From Pseudoalteromonas marina (lineage in GTDB: Bacteria > Pseudomonadota > Gammaproteobacteria > Enterobacterales > Alteromonadaceae), in contig NZ_AHCB03000007.1 of assembly GCF_000238335.3 (NCBI RefSeq), forward strand, positions 62,001-126,000: 64,000 bases of DNA, in the 5' to 3' direction. Shown piece by piece: positions 56,899-64,000 of the stretch (position 1 is the first letter of the stretch; every line of letters starts with the position of its first letter). The notes below the pieces were generated by a model, which worked only from the letters and a program-made list of their open reading frames with translations, was not told where the DNA came from and made no database searches. The translations under genes were made by a program, and so were the position numbers.

Positions 56899-58065
56899 TC
56901 ACTTCCCTATCGCTTCTTTGGCGAATAGGTGTTTTATTGGGCCTAGGTTATCAACAAGTGACAGCCCGACTCCGCGTATTAGCTTTTTAACTGGGTTTGC
57001 GCCTTCAAATAACTCTTTAAGCCCTTGCATCATGGCTATGTGCTTTTGCGCGTCGAGCTTGCGGGTACGCTCGTAATCACGAAGTGTGCGGGTGCTTGCA
57101 AATTCTTTACTCTCACTTGTAAGTAGCTCAATTAAATACGCGGCGTCTTTTAGGCCTAGGTTCATACCCAGCCCTGCCAATGGATGAATGGTGTGCGCTG
57201 CATCACCCATTAATACTACTTTGCCGCTTACCCATTGCTGGGCGTAACGCATTTTAAGTGGAAATGCTGCGCGTTTACTTTGCACTTCACACTGGCCGCA
57301 TTGGCCATCTATGGCAGCCATTACGGCTTTATTAAAAGTAGTGTCGTCCATTGCTAGCAATTCATCGCAATCGTGGGGGCTGGTAGACCACACTATTGAA
57401 TGAGTGTTAGCGTCACTCAATGGTAAAAATGCTAATGGCCCCGTTGGTAAAAACACTTGTCGCGCAGTATTTGCGTGTGGCTCTTTTGTTTTTACTGTAG
57501 CAACCAATGCATGGTGATCGTAATCTTTAAAGGTCAGCGCCATATTAAATTGTTTACGAATAGCTGAATTTGCGCCATCAGCCGCCACCAGCAGCTTAGC
57601 AATAATAGGCTCGCCGCTTTTAAGGGTTATAAATACGTCTGATTCACTTTGGTGTATTTGTTGGTATTCGGTATCAAACATTAACGTAGCACTGCTTTGC
57701 TGCTCTAGCTGTTTGATAAGTGCAAAGCGAATAATATCGTTTTCAACTATATGCCCCAAATGGTCGAGCTCAAGTTGTTTGTTATTAAAGGTTATTTTAC
57801 CAAAGCTGTCGGCATCGCGAACATCCATATGGGTATATGCACATGCACGCTGAGCAATAATTTCAGGCCAAACGTTTAATTGCTCTAATAACGTTTGGCT
57901 TGCAATACTAAGTGCGCTTACACGTAAACCGTATTCATCAGTTGGAGGGGCTTGTGTTGATGCTGCATCGAGTACCACAACACTAATATTAGCCTTAGCT
58001 AGACCAAGGGCTAACGTCAGCCCCACGCAACCACCACCAACAATACACACCTGTGTTTGCTTCAT
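56899..58065 (-). CDS. ubiI: Ubiquinone biosynthesis FAD monooxygenase UbiI
   Basis: 388 residues, UbiH/COQ6 family. FAD motif VCIVGGGCVGLTLALGLAKANISVVVLDA, then LLVAADGANSAIRKQ and GKVVLMGDAAHTIHPLAGLGMNLGLKDAAYL. Second of two related monooxygenases behind pepP, the place of ubiI (visC), which hydroxylates C5 of the ubiquinone ring. The start overlaps the ubiH stop (ATGA). UbiF-type activity is less likely from position. Confidence 0.88.
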   Translation of the reverse strand: MKQTQVCIVGGGCVGLTLALGLAKANISVVVLDAASTQAPPTDEYGLRVSALSIASQTLLEQLNVWPEIIAQRACAYTHMDVRDADSFGKITFNNKQLELDHLGHIVENDIIRFALIKQLEQQSSATLMFDTEYQQIHQSESDVFITLKSGEPIIAKLLVAADGANSAIRKQFNMALTFKDYDHHALVATVKTKEPHANTARQVFLPTGPLAFLPLSDANTHSIVWSTSPHDCDELLAMDDTTFNKAVMAAIDGQCGQCEVQSKRAAFPLKMRYAQQWVSGKVVLMGDAAHTIHPLAGLGMNLGLKDAAYLIELLTSESKEFASTRTLRDYERTRKLDAQKHIAMMQGLKELFEGANPVKKLIRGVGLSLVDNLGPIKHLFAKEAIGK

Positions 58066-59249
58066 AAACGTGAACCTTGTTTAACTTGCCCCATTAATTG
58101 TTTTGCTAACGGGGCTTTTAATGCGGGGAATAAATCCATTGAAAACAAGCCAATGCTTCGCCCAAGTGCTAATACTCGAGATGAATTTGAAAATAACCTT
58201 ACTAAGGCATCTGTTAAGGTCATCACTGTTTTTATATCTTGGCAGCGTAACTGACCATACTCGCGTGTAAACGCATAGCTCCCTAACTCATTAGGGCTAT
58301 TGGCAATTAAATCACTCAGTACTTGTACATCACGCAAGCCTAAATTAAAGCCTTGCCCTGCAATGGGATGAATAGCATGAGCAGCATTACCAATAACCAC
58401 CGTTCGATGAGCTATTAACGATTCGGCTTGCCCATATACCAGCGGGTAGCTTGCGCGCATACCCACTTTAACAAATTGCCCTGCGCGGTAACCAAAGGCT
58501 GATTGTAATGCACTTAAAAACTCGATTTCATTTAAGTCCATGTATGAATTAATTTGCTCTTTTTCCATACACCACACCAATGAATATCGGTTATTGCTCA
58601 TTGGTAATAGTGCCATAGGGCCATGCTGAGTAAAGCGTTCAAAGGCATGGTTATTATGCCCTTCGGCTACTTCTATATTGGCAATAATAGCGCCTTGCTC
58701 ATAAGGCTGAGTATCAAAATTAAGGCCCAGTAATTGGCGTGTAGGAGATTGCGCACCATCGGCTACAACAATTAGCTTGGCATTAAGTTGTTCGCCACTT
58801 TGTAAAGTCAGTGCGTTGCTATGCAACGTTTGTTTTATTTCGATTACGCTATCGGGGCAAAATAAGCGAATGCTTGATTGCACTAACCGCTGATGAAGCG
58901 CGCGCCCAAATGGATTAACCTCAACGACATACCCTAAAGAAGGTTTTGCAAATTCAGTGCTTTGAATATGGGTTTTACCAAAATGGCCTCTATCAGATAC
59001 GCTCACTTTTTTAATAGCAGAGGTGTAAGGGGCATTTTGGTCAAATAAATTAAGTGTTTGTAAATACTCTACCGATTGCTGAGCAAGCGCAATACTTCGG
59101 TCGTCAAAGCTTGGGTGGTATTCATCGGTTACTTGGCTTGCTTCTACCACGGCAATGTTTATTGAGGGGTTTATTTTAGCAATGCTAAGTGCACAGCTTG
59201 CGCCAACTAAACCGCCACCAATTACTACAACATCAAACTGCTTAGCCAT
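58062..59249 (-). CDS. ubiH: 2-octaprenyl-6-methoxyphenol hydroxylase UbiH
   Basis: 395 residues from the ATG at 59247-59249 (GGAG ahead; longer starts would overlap pepP). FAD motif VVVIGGGLVGASCALSIAK, FDDRSIALAQQSVEYL, VSDRGHFGKT, FERFTQHGPMALLPMSNNRYSLVWC and HRTVVIGNAAHAIHPIAGQGFNLGLRD match UbiH closely. It adds the C1 hydroxyl in ubiquinone synthesis. Operon ygfB-pepP-ubiH-ubiI. Confidence 0.94.
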   Translation of the reverse strand: MAKQFDVVVIGGGLVGASCALSIAKINPSINIAVVEASQVTDEYHPSFDDRSIALAQQSVEYLQTLNLFDQNAPYTSAIKKVSVSDRGHFGKTHIQSTEFAKPSLGYVVEVNPFGRALHQRLVQSSIRLFCPDSVIEIKQTLHSNALTLQSGEQLNAKLIVVADGAQSPTRQLLGLNFDTQPYEQGAIIANIEVAEGHNNHAFERFTQHGPMALLPMSNNRYSLVWCMEKEQINSYMDLNEIEFLSALQSAFGYRAGQFVKVGMRASYPLVYGQAESLIAHRTVVIGNAAHAIHPIAGQGFNLGLRDVQVLSDLIANSPNELGSYAFTREYGQLRCQDIKTVMTLTDALVRLFSNSSRVLALGRSIGLFSMDLFPALKAPLAKQLMGQVKQGSRL

Positions 59250-59265
59250 TGTGCTCTCCAACTTG

Positions 59266-60588
59266 TTATGCGCTTGTAGTTTGTTGCATAAGTGCTTGAA
59301 TATCGCCAATGGTTTTAGGCACGCTTAAAGTAAGGTTTTCATGGCCTGACTCGGTAACGAGTAAATTATCTTCTATACGAATACCAATACCTTTGTACTT
59401 TTGTGGCGCGTTTGAGTCTTCGCTTATATAGAGTCCTGGCTCTATGGTTAAAACCATACCAGGCTCAAATGCTCGCTCAACGTTATTTATTTTATAATCA
59501 CCGACATCATGCACGTCTAACCCCAGCCAATGCCCAAGGCCGTGCATGTAATATTCTTTACAGGCTTGTTGCGCCATTAGTTCAGTAAAGTCGCCAGTTA
59601 AAATACCTAAGTCAAGTAAGCCTTGCGTTAGTACTTCCATTGCTAATTTATTAGCGTGGGACAGGTAACCACCGGGTTTAATTTCTTCAAAGGCAGCCAG
59701 TTGTGCGTTAAGAACAATATTATAAAGCGCGGATTGTTCTTCACTAAACTGGCCATTTACCGGAAATGTACGTGTTATATCGGCTGCGTAGCCTTGTAGC
59801 TCACAACCTGAATCAATAAGTACTAGATCGCCATTTTTAAGTACATCGCTATTTTGCGTGTAATGCAGAATATTCGCGTTATCGCCGCTACCTACAATTG
59901 TGCCGTAAGCCGGATGAGGTGCGCCGTTCATTGCGTAATGATGATGAAGCTCTGCTTCTAATTGAAACTCAGTTGCCCCTGCATGTGAAAAGCGCATAGC
60001 TCGCATGTGGCCACGGGCGCTAATTTCACAGCCTTCGCGCATTACTTCTATTTCGCTTGGCGATTTAAACAAACGCATTTCATGGATAAGGCCGCGAATT
60101 TCTTTTAACGTACTCGGTGCTTTAAGGCCTTTGCGAGCCCCGCCACGAAGTGTACCTAAAAGCGTAAACACTTTACTATCAAATGAATCATAAGCGCCTT
60201 GTGCAAAATAAATCGCATTTTTACCATTTAGTAGCTCAAGCAGTTGCTCTTCTAAATCACTTAATGGGTAGGCCTCGTCAAATAAGTAGTCGCTTTTGGC
60301 TTTATCAAAACCAACACGTCGGCCATGCCAAATTTCGGCTAATTTGTCTTTATCAAGGCAAAATAAGGTGCTGGGTGTATCGCTGTTGTTACAAAGCACC
60401 AATACAGCATCAGGTTCGTTAAAACCGGTTAAATAAAAAAAGTCGCTGTCTTGTCTAAAAGCATAGTCAGTATCGCGGCTTCGCGTTACTTCACTAGCAG
60501 CCGGAATAAGCGCAATGCTGTTATCGTCCATTTGTGCAAGTAAGCGTTCTCTGCGTGCTTTAAACTCTGACTTTTTTATTTCAACCAT
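59266..60588 (-). CDS. pepP: Xaa-Pro aminopeptidase PepP
   Basis: 440 residues, M24B. N-terminal domain (MVEIKKSEFKARRERLLAQMDDNSIALIPAASEVTRSRDTDYAFRQDSDFFYLTGFNEPDAVLVL), catalytic part with LIDSGCELQGYAADITRTFPVNG, YYMHGLGHWLGLDVHDVG, LTIEPGLYI and IGIRIEDNLLV. It removes N-terminal residues before proline, in the cytoplasm. This is the chromosomal housekeeping copy, distinct from the two island M24 enzymes. Confidence 0.95.
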   Translation of the reverse strand: MVEIKKSEFKARRERLLAQMDDNSIALIPAASEVTRSRDTDYAFRQDSDFFYLTGFNEPDAVLVLCNNSDTPSTLFCLDKDKLAEIWHGRRVGFDKAKSDYLFDEAYPLSDLEEQLLELLNGKNAIYFAQGAYDSFDSKVFTLLGTLRGGARKGLKAPSTLKEIRGLIHEMRLFKSPSEIEVMREGCEISARGHMRAMRFSHAGATEFQLEAELHHHYAMNGAPHPAYGTIVGSGDNANILHYTQNSDVLKNGDLVLIDSGCELQGYAADITRTFPVNGQFSEEQSALYNIVLNAQLAAFEEIKPGGYLSHANKLAMEVLTQGLLDLGILTGDFTELMAQQACKEYYMHGLGHWLGLDVHDVGDYKINNVERAFEPGMVLTIEPGLYISEDSNAPQKYKGIGIRIEDNLLVTESGHENLTLSVPKTIGDIQALMQQTTSA

Positions 60589-60621
60589 TATTAGCTAACC
60601 CGTTGTACTTTTTAATTAAGT

Positions 60622-61185
60622 TTAATGAAGCGTTTTTTTATCACTTTGGCTGCTTTGCTCTTTACCTAGCTCAGCAAAACAAAGTAGTGCCGATACACGT
60701 ACATATTCAATAACTTCGTGAAGTGCGTTAGCATCTTCTTCGGTTTCTTCAAAAGTGGTATCTAGGCGTGTTATTTCGCTAAAGTCGCTAATTACTTCTT
60801 TCACGTCAGCCGACAGCTTACCGTAATCTTTTTGCTTTAAACCAAAACCAAGCATAAATCCCGATACCCATGATACGAGGCCATTAGCCTGATCGATGAG
60901 TGTTTCGTCATCACTTGGTAAAAATAAATCAAACTGAAACTCTTCATCATTAAAGCTTGCAACAACTTGCTTATAAATAGTGCCAAAAAATGCTTTTAAA
61001 CCATTACCGAACGATTCACCATCGTTGAATACATCGCTTAAAAGGCCTAGGTACTCCTTGTCGTCAATACTTAGTCCACATGCTAATAAACCACTAATAA
61101 CACCATGCGCTTCGGCAGGAGAAACAAATATTTCATTTTTTTCTAAAAGTAGTTGAGCTTTTTCGTAATCTGGTAAATCGTTCAT
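60622..61185 (-). CDS. ygfB: YgfB family (UPF0149) protein
   Basis: 187 residues from the ATG at 61183-61185 (a TTG two codons upstream is less likely). VSPAEAHGVISGLLACG, WVSGFMLGFGLKQKDYGKLSADVKEVISDFSEI and ALHEVIEYVRVSALLCFAEL are typical of YgfB. Function not settled in general. First gene of ygfB-pepP-ubiH-ubiI. Confidence 0.93.
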   Translation of the reverse strand: MNDLPDYEKAQLLLEKNEIFVSPAEAHGVISGLLACGLSIDDKEYLGLLSDVFNDGESFGNGLKAFFGTIYKQVVASFNDEEFQFDLFLPSDDETLIDQANGLVSWVSGFMLGFGLKQKDYGKLSADVKEVISDFSEITRLDTTFEETEEDANALHEVIEYVRVSALLCFAELGKEQSSQSDKKTLH

Positions 61186-61378
61186 AATCAAGCCTTCGCT
61201 TTGCTAGTTAAAGCAATGCTACCACTCGATAAAAAGCAACTCCAATTAATTGTATGATCACGCTCAAAAACTACGCAATAAAGTAAACAGCGAGTTAAAG
61301 GTGTGGGAAAACTAAGCGAACGACTTAATTTTTTACGTTTTGGGTTTAAGGATTGGCATATGTCTTATATACTTAATT

Positions 61379-61561
61379 TGTTCCCTGGGATACTGGAGCT
61401 GGGTTAAGTCCCTGAGCCGATAAATTTTATACCAGGGTTTCTGTTCGTTTACTATTGTGCAAGCTTGGCATGTACCGAGAAGCCTACGGTAAACCGCAGA
61501 TTCCCGCCCTGAAACCTTCTGGTTTCAGGACTGAAACCGAGTACCGTATCTTGGGGAACAC
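61379..61561 (+). ncRNA. ssrS: 6S RNA
   Basis: About 183 nt. The closing stem is TGTTCCCTGGGATAC at 61379-61393 with GTATCTTGGGGAACA at 61546-61560. Inside, AAGTCCCTGAGCCGATAA, then ATACCAGGG, CATGTACCGAGAAGCCTACGG and CCCTGAAACC/GGTTTCAGG follow the order of E. coli 6S RNA (CCCTGAGCCGATA, CCGAGAAGCC, a CTTGAACC/GGTTCAAG-type hairpin). 6S RNA imitates an open promoter and binds sigma-70 polymerase in stationary phase. It lies beside ygfB as in many gammaproteobacteria, but zapA and the 5-formyl-THF cycloligase gene are absent here. Confidence 0.92.
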
Positions 61562-61665
61562 CATCATCTACTCGCGTTTTAACACGCACACTCAAACCTC
61601 TTTATATATCCACGTATATCCATTTAACGCCTTAAATAACTTTCAATTTTACATAGCTAAAAACA

Positions 61666-61700
61666 AAAAAGCTGCAGGCAATTGAATACCTACAGCTTTT
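61666..61700. terminator. Terminator between 6S RNA and the RND gene
   Basis: AAAAAGCTGCAGG / CCTACAGCTTTT hairpin with A and T runs on both sides, one mismatch. Confidence 0.7.
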
Positions 61701-61719
61701 GTATCAACACGTTTTTGTA

Positions 61720-64000
61720 TTATTTAAACCAGCCTTGAAATCGTTCCATCAACATATAATTGACTGGTACTAGTAATAAAGTAATAAAGGTCGCAAAAAT
61801 AATCCCAAACCCTAAACTTACCGCCATAGGTATTAAAAACTGCGCTTGTGTGGCTTTTTCAAACAGCAGCGGCATTAAACCTATAAAAGTGGTTAAACTG
61901 GTGAGCATAACTGGGCGAAAGCGCGATGCGCCAGCAAGTTTAACTGCCTCTATTAAATCGCCACCTTCGCTGCGTTTTTTATTAATAAAATCAACCAATA
62001 CAAGCGAATCGTTCACTACGACACCTATTAACGCAAGCATACCTAGTAGGCTCATAATGGTTAAATCCATCCCCATTATCCAGTGCCCTACTACTGCGCC
62101 AATCATGCCAAATGGAATAACACTCATAACAATAATTGGTTGCATGTATGACTTAAACGGAATAGCCAATAACGCATAAATTATAAAAAATACAAACACT
62201 AACGCCCAAGCCAGTGAGCCAAATGATTCTCTTTGCTCTTTAGCTTCACCTTCAAGTTTATAATCAACCCCCGGGTATTGTTGCATTAGCTCGTCTAAGT
62301 ATTGTGCGAGGTCGGCTTGAAGCACCGTCATGTTGGTGTTGTTTTTTTCTATATCAGCCGTCACGTTTAGTGTGCGGTAACGATCAATACGGTTTATGGT
62401 CGATGGGCTTTGCCCTGCCGTAAGCGTTGCCACATGCGACAATGGTACAGAACCGCCATCGGGGGTGTTTATTAGTATATTTTGTAAATCGGCTATGGAG
62501 CGGCGCTCATCAATAGGTAAACGCACCATTACACGCACGTCGTCTCGTCCGCGTTGAATACGTTGAACCTGCGAGCCAAAAAACGAATTTCGCACTTGCC
62601 CTGCTACATTTACACGATTCAAACCAAGCGCTAAACCTTGTTGTGTAAGCTCTATACGTAATTCTTCTTTACCATCAGACATACTATCGGCAATATCAAA
62701 CACCGTTGGATACGTTGCTAAACGGTTTTTAATATTATCAGCCACATCTTGGAGTATTGTAAGCGAGGTGCCACTTAATTGAACGTCTATTGGGTCTGAA
62801 CTTCGACCAATTTCAGCTCTAAATGTTAGGCTTTCAGCGCCAGGAATCACACCTATTAAATCGCGCCACTCACTTGCAAGCTCGCGTGAGCCTATGTCTG
62901 ATTCACGCTTTTCTGCAGGTGTAATTTCAAAGCGTACCGCCCCAGAGTTGGATACACCACCGCGCCCGCCTGTAGTGGCGAGTATATTTAAAATAACGCT
63001 TTCCCCTGTATCTGGGTCGCGATATTTATCTTGTAATTGCTGGGCCTTTTCAGACATATCAATCACGTATTTATTGGTTACTTCAAACGGCGTACCCGTT
63101 GGCAGTGTTAGGTTAACCCGTACGGTTTCGCTCGGAATTCGTGGGAAAAAGATAAACTTAGTCCAACCGCTGGTGATCATGGTTAAAATAATAAAAAATA
63201 CCCCAACAAATAAACTGACCGTTGCTAATTTATGGCGTAAAGCAGTGTTTAATATAGGTTGGTAATATTTTAAAATTGCACTTTCAAAGCCATCTGCAAA
63301 GCGTTGTTGAATTGCTTCAAGCTTCGATGGTTCACCCTTTTGGTGGCGTAATTTTATGTATTTTAAATGTGCTGGTAACACAAATTTAGATTCAATTAGC
63401 GAGAACAATAACACCGGAATGACGACTACCGGAATTTGCGCAAATAAGGCGCCGCGTGCCCCTTCAATGAATGCTAAAGGTAAAAAGGCAGCAACCGTAG
63501 TCAGTACACCAAAGGTAACGGGAGTAGCCACTTCTTGAGTACCCAATATAGCAGCCTGCTCACCCGATTTTGCCGTTTTTAAATGGGTATACACGTTTTC
63601 GCCGGTTACTATGGCGTCATCTACTACAATACCGAGTACTAAAATAAAGCCGAATAAGCTCATTATATTTAGCGTTACACCAAAAATTGGCATCGCGATA
63701 AACGCGCCCATAAACGATACAGGAATACCAATAAACACCCAAAATGCAATTGCTGGGCGCAAAAATAGCGTGAGCAGTGCCAAAACTAAAATACCACCTT
63801 GTAGAGCATTACTGGTTAAGGTTGCGATACGGCTTTTAACTAACTCTGAATCGTCATCCCAATAGCTTAGTTTAAAACCTTGTGGTAGCGTGGCCTGCTG
63901 TTCTTCAATATAGTTTTTAACATCGTCTGCCACGGTTATCGCGCTTTGCGGGCCAATTCGGTAAACGTCTATAAACGCCGCTTGCTTACCATTAAAACGG
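61720..64000 (-). CDS. RND family efflux transporter permease (partial, N-terminus outside window)
   Basis: About 760 C-terminal residues are visible; the frame is open to the right edge. HAE1/AcrB family: LFLRPAIAFWVFIGIPVSFMGAFIAMPIFGVTLNIMSLFGFILVLGIVVDDAIVTGENVYTHL covers helices of the first repeat with the paired Asp of the proton relay (VVDDAIV), and the second repeat is GMDLTIMSLLGMLALIGVVVNDSLVLVDFINKKRSEG. Large periplasmic loops lie between. It exports drugs or metabolites with a membrane-fusion protein, whose gene must lie to the right outside the window. The substrate is unknown. Confidence 0.93.
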   Translation of the reverse strand, partial: RFNGKQAAFIDVYRIGPQSAITVADDVKNYIEEQQATLPQGFKLSYWDDDSELVKSRIATLTSNALQGGILVLALLTLFLRPAIAFWVFIGIPVSFMGAFIAMPIFGVTLNIMSLFGFILVLGIVVDDAIVTGENVYTHLKTAKSGEQAAILGTQEVATPVTFGVLTTVAAFLPLAFIEGARGALFAQIPVVVIPVLLFSLIESKFVLPAHLKYIKLRHQKGEPSKLEAIQQRFADGFESAILKYYQPILNTALRHKLATVSLFVGVFFIILTMITSGWTKFIFFPRIPSETVRVNLTLPTGTPFEVTNKYVIDMSEKAQQLQDKYRDPDTGESVILNILATTGGRGGVSNSGAVRFEITPAEKRESDIGSRELASEWRDLIGVIPGAESLTFRAEIGRSSDPIDVQLSGTSLTILQDVADNIKNRLATYPTVFDIADSMSDGKEELRIELTQQGLALGLNRVNVAGQVRNSFFGSQVQRIQRGRDDVRVMVRLPIDERRSIADLQNILINTPDGGSVPLSHVATLTAGQSPSTINRIDRYRTLNVTADIEKNNTNMTVLQADLAQYLDELMQQYPGVDYKLEGEAKEQRESFGSLAWALVFVFFIIYALLAIPFKSYMQPIIVMSVIPFGMIGAVVGHWIMGMDLTIMSLLGMLALIGVVVNDSLVLVDFINKKRSEGGDLIEAVKLAGASRFRPVMLTSLTTFIGLMPLLFEKATQAQFLIPMAVSLGFGIIFATFITLLLVPVNYMLMERFQGWFK

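Overview
The gene content, operon structure and protein sequences point to a marine gammaproteobacterium, most likely Pseudoalteromonas or a close Alteromonadales relative. Supporting signs are the rpsF-priB-rpsR-rplI, ygfB-pepP-ubiH-ubiI and lptF-lptG blocks, the low GC, the TonB receptor of the Oar type and the many c-di-GMP proteins. I worked from the sequence only. Names rest on recognised motifs, not on database searches.

Left chromosomal part (1-20.3 kb): the end of an M20 amidohydrolase gene, a membrane fatty-acid desaturase, a FIST sensor coupled to a PAS-GGDEF-EAL protein, and a tRNA-Leu(CAA) followed by a 117-bp tandem repeat built from its own 3' end and terminator. Then come an RDD protein, lptFG, pepA-holC-valS, a FadL porin, a small membrane protein, an HD-GYP protein and a PAS-PAS-GGDEF-EAL protein.

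Central island (20.3-45.4 kb): a block of about 25 kb lies between a 42-bp copy of the tRNA-Arg(CCG) 3' end (20318-20359) and the intact tRNA-Arg gene (45323-45397). It reads as a collagen-utilisation island. It has a secreted M9 collagenase, a surface lipoprotein with a HExxH zinc-protease motif, a TonB receptor, a POT-type peptide transporter and two M24 proline peptidases. It also has a GH63 glucosidase of the YgjK type and full routes for both collagen hydroxyprolines. The trans-4-Hyp route is epimerase, D-amino-acid oxidase, DapA-type deaminase and ketoglutarate-semialdehyde dehydrogenase. The trans-3-Hyp route is a dehydratase and a pyrroline-2-carboxylate reductase. A GntR/FCD regulator sits inside. 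A palindrome with the core TTGTATACAA occurs at five places, at promoters of nearly all island transcription units, and I did not notice it elsewhere in the window. One copy is the centre of a perfect 40-bp palindrome. No integrase is visible.

Right chromosomal part (45.4-64 kb): a small HTH protein, a probable thiamine-salvage operon (YkoF-like, PnuC/PnuT-like, kinase), a DUF2960-like protein, dnaB-alr, an ECF sigma / anti-sigma / DUF4097 operon, the rpsF operon, a secreted esterase, an orphan protein with a HEPN-like motif, ygfB-pepP-ubiH-ubiI, 6S RNA, and the C-terminal part of an RND efflux pump that runs off the window.
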